NCBI GenBank assembly: GCA_000151295.1
Contig: GG745329.1
Location: 259,268 to 323,267 of the forward strand
DNA from: Allomyces macrogynus ATCC 38327
Lineage: Eukaryota > Blastocladiomycota > Blastocladiomycetes > Blastocladiales > Blastocladiaceae
Direction: 5' to 3'
Length of the DNA: 64,000 nucleotides
The notes under the pieces were generated by a model that was given only the letters and a program-made list of their open reading frames with translations, had not been told where the DNA came from and searched no databases. This document shows, piece by piece, positions 22,649 through 33,761 of this stretch (the first letter of the stretch is position 1; each line of letters starts with the position of its first letter). Both the position numbers and the translations under genes were made by a program.

Positions 22649-23340
22649 GGTGGATGGGTACTGGTTGCGTTGACCTGATCCAAAGTCCGGGTCGCGACGA
22701 GTACTTGCAGCGGCAACCGGGTAGGTGGTACGGAGCGCGTGAAGTGGCGGGATGCACGGGCTCTTGTGCAGCTGCAGCGGTTGGGGGGATGCGGCAGGAC
22801 GAGGTCGACGACGAAGACGGCGGCGGCGGCGTCGACGAGCGGGATCAGCACGGCTCTCGCGGCGCGCGACCAGAAAACGCTCGCCAAAAAGAAGCACAGC
22901 GACGGTCGAGCAGGCAGCGCGCGCTGTCGATGGGTCTGGCAGGCCTGCTCCACATACTTTCCGCACACGGACCATATCGTGAGGCGCCTATTTGGAAAAG
23001 CGTGCGAAAGTGGTGCAGAGCCAAGACCTTCACGTCGCACAACACGGTCAGCTGCTACACACACACACGGCCAAAGAACAGAAGAAGAGCACAACCACAA
23101 GGCCAGCTGGTGTGCACCAAACAGTGTGCAAGCTGAAATGTATCGCGTCGTTGCCCAAGCATGTGTGCAAGCTCGACCACACGACGCCGATCCAACCGCC
23201 ATTGCCGCCATCGCCACCACCACCAGCTGCAACGCAAACGACTTTTTCCGGCGTCGACGACTGCGAAATCTCGCCAGAAGGCGCATAACTCGGCCGGCCC
23301 GTGTCGCGACCTGGTTCTCCACCCGACTGCATCAAGCTAC
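22649..23340. other. Divergent intergenic region (CCT8 / Sac phosphatase)
   Basis: About 690 nt between divergent start codons. No TATA box or coding signal stands out. Confidence 0.4.
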
Positions 23341-26300
23341 ATGGCGCTGGACGCCGTCACAACGACTCCATCGCAAGAAGAACCATCCACGATGCCCGTA
23401 TCATGCTCACCTTCACCTGCCCCAACAACTGACGTACACGACTGGGCCGGGGCCGTATGGCGCAACGACGCGCCGTACCCCGCGCCCAGCTCGCTGATCC
23501 TCGAGTTTGGCGACGGCAAGTTTGTCACGACCATTGCCGATACTGGCCGCGCGCAGGCCGTGCACGAGCACTCGTCGGCCATCGCTCCCAGGGGATCCGA
23601 TCCATTTCTGCGGTTTTCGTGCTTTCTCGGCATCATTTCCGTCGCCGTCCGTTCGTACCGACATTTGTCGCCGAGCGCGGTCGCATCACAGGGGGCGCGC
23701 TGAGCTGAACCCCGTTCATACTCACTAGGCCAATGCTACGCCGTCTTTGTCGTCGACCACGAGGAAATTCTCTGCGAGACGCCCATTTACCGTATTCGTA
23801 AAGTCGCGCTCGTGCGTGTTGGTGGACCTCCGCCGCCGAGCCCCACTGCGGCGTCACCAACGGCAACAGCACCATCGCCGTCCGCCCACTCGCCGCCAAA
23901 GAGGGGGTGGGGCGTGTATGTGAACTTTTCTCGCGCGCATGACCTTGTCCCACGAGCTGTGCATTGACACAATTCGGATCGCTGCGTAGGACGACGATTT
24001 CCACGGCGCTCTCGACCGCCGCCGATTACAGCTCGTACGGTGTCAAGATGGTCGGCAACACGCTCAAGGGTACTGGCACGACCGTTCCCGAGCTGGTCCG
24101 TTGTGCTAATCTCGCATTGCTCACGGTCAATTCGCTGACCCGATGCCAATTTGACTTAGTACTTTGGCGAACCCGACCGCCTCGTCACCGACATCACGTC
24201 TTTCCTCTCATCGGGCAAGTTCTACTTCAGCAAGCAGGACTTGACGCGTTCGCTCGAGCGCCAGTACCACGAGCCGTCAAGTCACTGGAACTGGGACTTG
24301 GTCCGTCATCTTGTTTGTCCTCGCTTGGCGGCGTCTGGACGTGGAGTAACAATATAATTGCTTTTCCGTGCAAACAGGTCAACAAGGACTTTGTGTGGAA
24401 CGGTTACATGGCCAGCAAATTGCCGACCGAGGTTAGTTTTTCCTTGCCGCCCCCTCGGGATGTGGTTCCAGTCGCTGACCCACTCGAACAAGTAGATTCT
24501 CGCCCGCGTCCCGCCAATCATTCAAGGTCACGTCGAAATTCTGCCCATTTCCAACCCCGAGCCGTTCACGGTGTACCTGTACGCGCGCAGGAGCTGTCGT
24601 CGTGGCGGTGCGATTCAGATCCTGACCCGCTGCGCTCATTTGGAGTTCTCCCACCAATGCTCATTGTTGTCTCCACCCCCCACCTAGGCGTCCGGTACCA
24701 GCATCGAGGGCTCGACGCCAACGGGTTTGCGGCCAACACTGTAGAGGTCGAGCAAACCGTTTACGTTGAGGTACTTTGCTTTGCACTCGCTCTGCTTTCA
24801 TTCTCATCCATTCACCTCCCATCGCACCAGTCCGAAAAGGCCATCCAGCACTCGTCCTTTCTTCAAGTGCGCGGGTCGATCCCTTTGCTCTGGCAGCAAG
24901 CCGGATTCTCGCCCAAGCCCGAAGTCGTCTTTTCCACGACCGACGACGCCGTGCAGCGGCGCGCCATGAAGACGCACCTCAAGATGCAGCTCGCGCAGTA
25001 CAACAAGCTGCGCATCATCAACTTGCTCGAGACGAATGGCAAGGAAGGCCCGCTCTGCGCCGCGTTTCGCGACACTCTCGGGTCGATCGCGCTCGATCAC
25101 GTCCAGTACACCGAGTTTGACTTCCACCGCGAGTGCAGCGGCCTGCGGTTCGAGAACGTCGCCAAACTGATTGAGATCTTGGCGCGCGATTTGGACCACG
25201 GGTACGGGTATTTTCTGGACGCACCACGAAAAGATGACGGGGATCGAGAATAAGTTGTTGGGCCAGTCGTGCGTCGTGCGCACAAATTGCCTTGATTGCT
25301 TGGACCGGACGAACGTCGTGCAGGTGCGTGCTTCTGTTGCGTGTTTTGCCGGAATGATCGCTCACTTTCCACTTCCACCGCGGTTTGTAGACGTGGATCG
25401 GCCGGCACGTTCTCGTCCAGCAGCTGACGCGCATGGGCATTCAAACCCCGGACGGGTTCGAGCAGCTGCACGCGCTGGCCTGGGCCAACGTTGGCGACGC
25501 GATTAGCCAATGCTACACGGGCACCGACGCGCTCAAGGCCGATTTCACGCGAAAGGGCAAGCGCGAGCTGCAGGGTGCCGCGCAGGACTTGTCCAAGTCG
25601 GTACAGCGGTTCTGGAAAAACAATTTTCGCGACGAGTATGAGCAGGTACGGCTGACTCGTGCACGACCATCGTAGCGTTTGAAGTTGTTCCGGACTGATG
25701 CCTTCGTACTTGCCCGTCCATGCTCCATCCAGTTCGTCATCGAGTTCACCGTTGGCAAAAAGTCGTGGATACCCGAGAGCCTCCTCGCGCCGCTGCGCGA
25801 GGTCCCGCGCGACTATTTCCATATCGCCGCGTGGACCGTGCAGTGGCTCCTGGCCGAGCCCGACCCGGAGGGCCTGCCGCGGACACAGCTCGTGCTCGTC
25901 ATTCTCACGACCAAGAGCCTTATTTGGCACCTGCAGGCCCCACCACCCCGCGCCGGCTCCGAGCCGCCACTGAGCCCGCCGCCCGAATGGGGACCCGGAA
26001 TCGCGATCCCGCTCGCCGACGTGGGCCAGATCGGCATCTGGTGGGCGGCGGGGCTCCGCGGCCGGTCGAGTTCAAAGACCGACCCAGTCGTGCAACTCGC
26101 CTACGATATTCCGCCACGCATCCACGGCGAGTCATCAGCGTCGACGACCGAGTACCCGGCGGGTCACCGCACGCACCGCATCGACTGGCTGCACTTCCAG
26201 CTGCTCATGGACTGGACGGGCCATGTCGCCGACGCGATGCGCGCGGCCGTCGCTGTCGCCCGCGCACACCATCACCGGACCTCGTCGATTTTCAGCGCGC

Positions 26301-26956
26301 CGCCGAGCTTACCGCGCGCAGTGAGCCATGGAGCCACGGCGAAAAACACGGCGGCCGCTGTTCCGCGACATGGATCGACCGGGTCCGCGGGCATGTTCAA
26401 GCGCACGTGGCGGTCGTGGGTCGGCGGGAGCAGTCGCCCGGGGAGCGCGCCGAGCACCGCCGCGGCGACGGCCGAGTCGCTCGCCGCGAGCAAGGAGCCA
26501 ACGTCGCCGGGGACCCCGCAGCACGTGAGTGGTGACGCGGCGCCGCCGTCGGAATCAGCCGAATCGTTGTCGTCGTCCTCGACGGTCGCGCCGCCGGCCA
26601 TCGCCGCGTTTGTTGCGACCGTCATGCACGTGGCGCGCACCGAACTCGGCCGCGAGATTGCGCGCGGCGAGGCGGTCCCACATGCGCACGCGATCACGCC
26701 ACGGCCCAAGCATAAGCGCATGTCGAGTCTGATGGCGTTCGCGCATGGCGTGCTGCACCCGCACAGTACGGGGTCGCGCGTCCGGTCGTCGCTCATGGTC
26801 GCGTCGCCCCCCGTCTCGTCGGCGGCGCCCGTTGAGGAACAGGTGGAGATTGTCCTGCCGGCCGTCAAGCACTCGAGTTCTGCTGCTGGTCAGGAGGAAG
26901 CGGAATTGACGTCGCCCGGGTCGCCGCCGATGCGGATCCGCACGATTACTGCGTGA
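23341..26956 (+). CDS. Sac-domain phosphoinositide phosphatase (one apparent frameshift)
   Basis: Ten exons: 23341-23650, 23729-23915, 23990-24095, 24160-24300, 24378-24431, 24496-24607, 24688-24770, 24831-25323, 25391-25645 and 25733-26956. They give about 987 residues if one base is discounted in the T run at 25211-25214. The Sac domain is complete: FLGIISVAVR-QCYAVFVVD, KFYFSKQDLTRSLER, NKDFVWNGYM, GVRYQHRGLDANGFAANTVE, LQVRGSIPLLWQQ and HRECSGLRFENV. The catalytic CX5R loop is RTNCLDCLDRTNVVQ. ANVGDAISQCYTGTDALKADF closes the domain. The last exon (about 400 residues) has a possible folded part (ESLLAPLREVPRDYFHIAAW) and a Ser/Pro-rich tail. No C-terminal membrane anchor is seen, unlike yeast Sac1. 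INPP5F/Sac2-like is an alternative subfamily. Confidence 0.85.
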
Positions 26957-27157
26957 GATTGGACGGGCGGGTGGGGCGGGAGGAGATTTGGTTCGTTGGT
27001 TTTATTCCCTTAATAGAGAAATCGCCACCGTTGCTCAGCGCGGCACAAGGCAAAACGGCCACGAATGGAGAACGGTTCAGTGGCTACAACAACAGAGAAC
27101 GAAAGACCCTAAAAACTAATGCATTGAACACTAAACGGCACTCTGCTCACTCGCCCC

Positions 27158-28021
27158 TTACGCGCTCTCATAGCGCAGGTACGGATCCGACCCTTGCTTC
27201 TCGAGCAGCTCCGCGCCCGTTTTGGCCTTGTCCGCGGTCGGCACGGGCCCAGACGTCTTGTTATACTGCTTCACGGCATCGCGAATCGTGATAAACGCAT
27301 TGTCGTGGCCCGGCACGCCGCCCTTGACGTAGAGCACATTGTTGTCGTGGTCGATCTTGACAATCTGCAAGTTCAGTGTCGTGCGGTACTTGGCACCCAT
27401 ATGCCCGGCCATCTTCTTGCCCTTGAAAACACGTCCCGGGTCCTGGCACTGGCCAGTCGAACCGAGCGAGCGATGCGTGACGGACACACCATGCGTCGCC
27501 GGCTGGCCCTTGAACCCCCACCGCTTCATGACGCCCTGGAACCCTTTCCCGACCGTGACACCACGCACGTCAATAAACTGGCCCACCTGGTAATGCGCGG
27601 CCGTCAGCTGGTGGCCCGCGGGCAAGAGCGCGTCAGGCGTGACCTTGAACTCAGCGAATTCCTTGAGCGGCGGCGCCGACGCCTTGGCGCAATGCGCGAC
27701 CACCGACTTTCCCGCGCGGTGCGGCTTGGCGAGCCCGGCTCCGACTTGCACGCCATAGTACCCGTCGGTCTCAGGCGTCTTGACTTGCGTCACGTAGACA
27801 CTGTCGAGCTGCAGGAGCGTCACGGGCACGCGAACACCCCACGGGTCCCAAATGGCCGTCATGCCCTTCTTGATGGCAATCGAGCCGGCGCGCTGCGTTG
27901 CGCCCGACACGGCGGCAGAGGCCGCGGCCGCCGCGGGCGTGGTCGGGGCAGCCGACGCTTGCAGCGCCGTGGCCGTCGTGTGCAGCCCGCGGGACATGGA
28001 CTGGACCAGCGAGCGGAACAT
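27158..28021 (-). CDS. MRPL3: Mitochondrial large-subunit ribosomal protein uL3m
   Basis: Intronless, 287 residues. After a presequence rich in Arg/Ser/Ala (MFRSLVQSMSRGLHTTATAL), the protein has the L3 fold: KKGMTAIWDPWGVRVPVTLLQLD, DGYYGVQVGAG, then the central FIDVRGVTVGKGFQGVMKRW. The L3 loop follows (GQPATHGVSVTHRSLGSTGQ, DPGRVFKGKKMAGHMG) and then IDHDNNVLYVKGGVPGHDNA. Bacterial-type L3 with a presequence means the mitochondrial paralogue (yeast Mrpl9). It binds 23S-like rRNA near the peptidyl transferase centre. It is convergent with the Sac phosphatase, with a 201-nt gap. Confidence 0.92.
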   Translation of the reverse strand: MFRSLVQSMSRGLHTTATALQASAAPTTPAAAAASAAVSGATQRAGSIAIKKGMTAIWDPWGVRVPVTLLQLDSVYVTQVKTPETDGYYGVQVGAGLAKPHRAGKSVVAHCAKASAPPLKEFAEFKVTPDALLPAGHQLTAAHYQVGQFIDVRGVTVGKGFQGVMKRWGFKGQPATHGVSVTHRSLGSTGQCQDPGRVFKGKKMAGHMGAKYRTTLNLQIVKIDHDNNVLYVKGGVPGHDNAFITIRDAVKQYNKTSGPVPTADKAKTGAELLEKQGSDPYLRYESA

Positions 28022-28836
28022 GGTGGGTGGGCTCGTTTGGCGAGGAATTGAACGGGTTTTGCGTGGACAAACGGGAAGCTGGGAGCTGGCGGTGCCAATG
28101 ATCACGCTGGCGGCCTCGGGTCGCAGCTGGAAATTTCGAAGCGCGCAGCACTCGTTCTCCACGTTGCGCCAAGTTGAAATCGGCGCTGCGGGTCTGTTCC
28201 TCGTCGAAGTTGGTGGCCGGCGACAACGAACGGCAAGATCAGCGCAAATGTTGGCCAAGCGATCAGCGCAAACCAGATGTTGATCATGTGAGTCAAATGG
28301 ATCAAAGAGCATGATTTCTCTCCTGCTCGCCCTCGCTTGGCACCGGATTACATTGCAAGTGTCGTGCCATTGGCCCATTTGTCTATTGCCTTGCTTGCTT
28401 CATAGCCGGGAGGAGCGACCACCTAGGTGGTGGTGGTTTGTGATCGCTGAAGATATCTACTTTGGGAAACATACACACGCAACACCCCCCGCCCTCCCCC
28501 ATCCTGCATACAGCGCCGCGCCGCCCGCGGACTGCGGCACGCGCCGTCTCCACAAACCAAAACAGATGCCCGAGCGAAGCGCGTCCAGCCGGCCGAGCCG
28601 GCCGGCCGTCCGCGTCGCCCAGTCCCGTCCGCGTGAGTCTCCCAAAGACAAGCGTCGCGCCCGGCGATTGAGTCCACCGACGCCACAACGCGCTCGGATT
28701 GCGCTTGCCTCGATGTGCCTCGCGGGGTGCCAGCGGCCCGCACGGCGACGCGGCCGACCTCGGCTCCGAACGCGGCGGCCGGCCGGTCAGCTGAAAAGCC
28801 AAACACCAAGTTGTGCGCCGCGCGGCAGGTCGGTCG
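28022..28836. other. Intergenic region between uL3m start and hybrid kinase end
   Basis: About 815 nt. Pyrimidine-rich and purine-rich patches occur but no gene, TATA box or RNA is recognised. Confidence 0.4.
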
Positions 28837-31800
28837 CTAACCGTCCTTAGGAAATACCTTGGCCAGTGCAGCTTCGAGCACTTCCTTCTTGAGCGGCTTG
28901 GTCAAAAAGTCGTTGAACCCCGTGGCCAAGCACCGGTCACGCTCCTCGGGCAGCGCGTTGGCCGTGACGGCAATGATTGGTAGCGATGCTTGGCTCCTGC
29001 CTGCGGCGCGGATCGCTTGCGTCGCTTCGTGCCCGCTAGACAGAGTGCGTGAGAGAATCGCGTGTGAGCAAACAAAACGCTCACAACGAGTGGCATGCAG
29101 TAACATCAAGTGCACGTACTCCTTGTTGGGCATAACCAGATCCATCAAGATCAAGTCATAGTCACTGGTCAGCGACTTGGTCACGGCTTCGGCGCCGTCG
29201 TTAGCCGTCTCCACCGTAAACCCCATCTTCTCGACAATCTTGCGCGTCATCTTTTGCACGAGCAGGTTGTCCTCGGCGAGCAGCACCCTCTTGGGCCCCG
29301 CGCTGGCCTTTTCGGTCGCGGCGGGCGCGACCGTCGGCGCCGGTGCTGGTGGCGCCGTTGGCGTCGGTGCATTCGACGATGACGAGCCTGGTGGAGGTTT
29401 CGCCGTTTGCGTGCTCGTGCCAGTCCGCTTCGACATGGACGACGGCGACGGCGACGTTTGCCCTGCATGGTCGTGCAGGTCTCGATGCACCGTGGATGCA
29501 GGACTCGACTCGCCATTGATGTAGTCGGGAGCGTCGCGTGCGAATCCGTCGGCGAACAACGTCGCCCGTGCTCCGGCCAAGACCCCTGCAGCCACTGCGG
29601 CCGTCGCTGCTGATGATACTGGCTGCGTCGGAACGGATGCCGATGATTGTTGCACAACTCGGACCGGAGGCGGCAACGCAGCCGACGGAGCTGCGTGCGC
29701 GCGCACGGGCGGCATCGGGAGTGTGAACCGTCGTGACGAGACCGGGGCCGATTTCGGGTTCTCGACTGGTGCGGATGGCGGTCGGGATTCCTTCAGCACG
29801 TCGGCCGGGACGGAGCGAATGGATGGTGCATCGTGACGGAGTCCGTTGGCTTGCGGCGTCGACGGAGGCTCCGCAACGTCCCTCGGCGCGGCCAGTTCTG
29901 CTGGAGACAGGGCGGGCGTCCGCGCCGTGAATACCGGCGGCGAGTCCACTTCGGACGGTCGTTCGCTGGCAGCGAGACCGCGGTGCGCCGGGGACGATGG
30001 CGCCGTCCAAAAATCGTGACTGTGCGTCGTGGCCGTATCCGGCGGTACCGGCAGATGCGACTCCGTCTCGCTGACGGTCGTGTCGGCCGTCGGGTCCGGC
30101 AGGTCGGCGTCGGCAGCGGGAGCGAGCCGTTCTCGGTCTTGCGCGCCGCCGTCGCTGCGCCCCAAGGATGCCACATCGTCGTCTTCGACATTGACGCACG
30201 GTGGCTCATGCCCATTCGACAATTCCGCAGGTGACGCACGCGCCTCGGCCGCCCGCGAGTGCGCCGCGTCGAGCAAGATGAGGCCATCGACGCCGTGGTG
30301 GCTGATCTGCACCATGGCGTGCGACGTATCAATATGCGTCGCGTCATGGCCCGGTCTGCTCGGGGCCGCGACGCCATTGGCGGCCGGGTGCACGAGGTCG
30401 GCGAGCACGTCGGGAATTGACGGTCGGCGCACTATGTCGCGCCCGACGGCCTCGGGTTCGACCTTGCCCAGCGACCCACTAGTGGCCGTGGACATGGTCC
30501 GTGGCACGGGACCGAGCGACGTGCTCGTGGCCATCGACACGGTCCGCGGCATGGTCGGGACACGATCTGAGCGCCGGTCGGACGTCGTCGAGTGGACCCA
30601 ATCCGCGACACTGCCGCCAATTTCGTCCTCAACGTCAATCAGCGGCAATGGCCGCCGCTCGTCCTGGTCCTCAGCGACCGGCGAAACGCTGTGCGGCGGC
30701 GCAGAATGCGTTCCCGTAACGGCGCTGCTGCCGTGCACGAGGTGCGACGCCCCGGACGGTTCGCGGCGGCGCAGGACCTTGATGTTCATGACGGCGAGCG
30801 GCAGAACCACGTTCAACCCGCCGCGACCGTCTTGCGAGAACAGGTGCACGGTCCCAGAACAGCGTGCGACGAGCTTGGACAGCACCGAGAACGCGAGCGT
30901 GAGCGTTCCCTTTTCCACATCGTCGTCGGGCTCGACGGCGTCGAGCACGACGCGCGACGACACGGACCGGCCCGACTCTTGCCGGACGCGGCGCACACGG
31001 AACCGGCGGTAGTCGTGCACGGTCTCAACGCGGTGCGAGAGCAAAAACTGTCCGGCTTCGTCGACCATGGCCTCGACGAGCACAGCCGATCCGGGCGCCG
31101 CGCACTGCACCGTTATAAACAGGACCTTGACAATGATCTTGACGAGGAAGCACGTGCACCCTTCGAGCCGGACGGCATCGACCCACTTGGTGATCGACAG
31201 GCCCGCGTTCGCGCACGGGCAAAGCAAACTGCACGAGCGTCGATTCAAGCAAGTCCGAGACGCGCGTCGCGAACCGGTGCTGCGTGTAGCACGGGTGCTT
31301 GGACTCGTTCATGAATTCCATGACATTATCGAGCAGATCCGACATGGCCATCGTACACCGCTTGACGGTTGTTACGGCTTGCACGATTTCCGGGTGCTCG
31401 CTGAGCGCGAGGCAGTCGACCGAGTTTTCGACCACGTAGATCGGGTTGCGCATCTCGTGCGAGATGAAGTACAGCAGCTGCGACTTGGCGCGGTGCGCGG
31501 CCTGCGCGGCGGCCTCGGCCGCACGCAGAGCCTTGAGCGATTCGATGCGTTCGGTGATGTCGTGGAACAGCAGTACCTGCGCAAACTGGCCTCGCTGCTG
31601 CGAGACGACACGCGAGACCGTGGCTTCGGCAAAGAATGTGTCCTCGTTCTTGCCGAGCACGCCCACCTCGTAGGTGCCTGGCGCGAGCGTCTCGAGCTGC
31701 GGGGCGCCGCGCACGAGGTCGGAAATGTGCGCGTGGACCAAGTCCGACTCGGACAGGCCGAGCCTGACGAGGGCGCGCTCGTTGAGCCCGATAACGTACC

Positions 31801-33761
31801 CGAGCCCGTCGAGCACGAGCAGCGGGTCCGGTACGGCCTGCAGAATGGCCTTGGAGTACGTATTGAGCGAGGCGACGAGCCGGTCGCGCTGTTGGACTTG
31901 CCGCGTGACGCGGCGCATGCGCAGGAACCGCAAGAACCCGCGGCGCACAAACTCGGCCATGACCGTGAAGATCAAGAGCACGGCAAAGAGCACGACAAAC
32001 GGCCACGGCGTGAAAAACGGATCGGCGAAGTGGTCGGTACTCGTGCACTGCACTGTCCACTGCTGGTCGATGATCGGTGCCGTGACATTAACCGCTGCGT
32101 TTGGGGGTCCTTGTAAGGCTCGCGATAGACATGCGTGCCGTCTCCCGAATACACGTCAATGATGAGCGCCTTGCTGCCGGAAATCGTCAGACTGTTCTTG
32201 ATCACAGGCGACATGACGACAGTGCCCCCAATGGTCCAGGTCCGGAAGTTGGGGTCGCGCGGCATGTTGACGGGTAACGAGAGCATCATGCCGGTCTCGG
32301 TGTTGTTGAAGATCGGGTACGGGTTCGACAAGGAAGGTTTCCCGCCGTGGAACGCGCCGTGGACGGCCGTCGACCGCTGCGGGTCCGTGTACAAGTCAAA
32401 CCCACGCTCTCTGATCAAGGTGATATTGTCCGGGAAGCTATTGCACGTGGAAGTGAAGCAAGACATCAGGACCAGAAGACGTGACAGGTGCTCCACTTCA
32501 ACGTCAAACGAATCCTACGCACGCAAACGTGATGGGCACGACAACCGGCGCCGGCCGGATATTGCTCTCGCGCCAAATCGAGATGCCGTAGGTGGTCGTG
32601 TACCGGTCTTGTGCCTCGCTCGTGACGAGCGGGGAGGCCAAAACCGTATAGATTTGGTTCAGCGGGAACGGCGACGCATTGCCGAACCGGCTGATGCCCT
32701 CTAGCGTGCCCATGAAAGCATCAAGGTGAGTGATGGCGCGGACGGATTCCGAGACGGCTAGAAGAGGATCAGATTCGCGAACCTTGGGTCACGACCGCGA
32801 GAGTCGGCAAGAACGCTGCCACGTCGATGAGCTACACGAACCGAACCAGGTGGAGTAGGGCGGGGTGCGGCTGCGCGTTAGTGCACCGCCGAGCGCGACA
32901 TGGAGCAGCCGAATTTGGGTGGAGAGGCGAGAGCTACGCACGTAGTTGAGGTTGTTGACGTTGAACTCGATCGACAGGGCGTTGCGAAACGCTCGGCACA
33001 TGTCCATGACCGCGTGCTCAAACTTGGACCGCTCCATGTCGTGGAACCAGAAAAACAGGACGAGAGAGAAGGCTGCCCAAGAGGCAAAGAATTACCCGCA
33101 CCGACGACCGGCATGGAAGGGTCAGTGCGATTGGCCGGCGAGCAAATAGCGGACGAAACGCGGCAGCGGTGACACGCGACGTGCGACACACACCGCGGGG
33201 TGCGCGTCGGATCCCGGGTTGACGAGCGACGGTCGCCGCGAGAAAATGCAAAAGACGCGCACCGAGCCCGACGAGAAACACGAACAGCGCGAGCAGAAAC
33301 GCCCAGAACTGGTGGCGGTGCCGCCAAAACGACAAGCAGCACGGCGGCACCTTTTCGTCCCGCTCCGACGACTGATCGGCCGGCGAATTGATCGAGCCCG
33401 GACGAGCCGGGCTGTCGCCGCCGCCCGGCAGGGATGGCGGTGGTGTTGGTGGTGGTGGGACCGGAACGGCGCGCGGCGACGCCATGCTTCGGAACCGGCC
33501 ACGTCGTCCCGGATCCTCGGTCGCCGGTGCCAACGGGGTGCGCAAATCGTCGTCGTCGACATGGTCCAGGGGAGGCGACGCGGTTCGGCGCGGTGGCGGT
33601 AGCACGTCGTGGTCGTGGTGGGGGTCGTGCACGGTGACGACGACGGTATCGGCGGGCGCGGACGCGACATGGGAGCGCGGCGAGACGGGGAGCGGAGCGG
33701 TCGCGTCGTTGACGGCGGCAGCGGCAGCGGTCGGGTTGGTCGGGACGGGTCCGTAGGACAT
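28837..33761 (-). CDS. Hybrid histidine kinase, CHASE-PAS-HisKA-HATPase-REC
   Basis: Best model: exons 33761-33194, 33072-32938, 32757-32523, 32437-29120 and 29035-28837, about 1484 residues. It needs two single-base corrections in exon 4: one base missing in the G run at 32104-32108 and one extra at 31200-31204. Order: disordered N-terminus; TM1 (FWAFLLALFVFLVGLGARLL); CHASE-like extracellular domain about 200-430 (FEHAVMDMCRAFRNALSIEF, then YGISIWRESN and PNFRTWTIGGTVVMSPVIKN); TM2 (WPFVVLFAVLLIFTVM); PAS about 500-600 (ILQAVPDPLLVLDGLGYVIG); H-box FISHEMRNPI; a divergent HATPase ending in LNVVLPLAVM; a linker of about 500 residues; and a full receiver with AEDN, the phospho-Asp in LILMDLVMPN and a TKPLKKE lysine. 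Ligand unknown; CHASE domains bind small molecules such as cytokinins in plants. Confidence 0.78.

Noticed and set aside
25201..25260. A very small intron to explain the Sac frame break
   Set aside because: Available GT...AG pairs give 32-45 nt, below other introns here, and leave the wrong phase or a stop codon.
32095..32140. An intron joining the CHASE end to the VNVTAPIID segment in the hybrid kinase
   Set aside because: The only splice-like pair gives about 36 nt and there is no branch site; a one-base indel in the C run is simpler.
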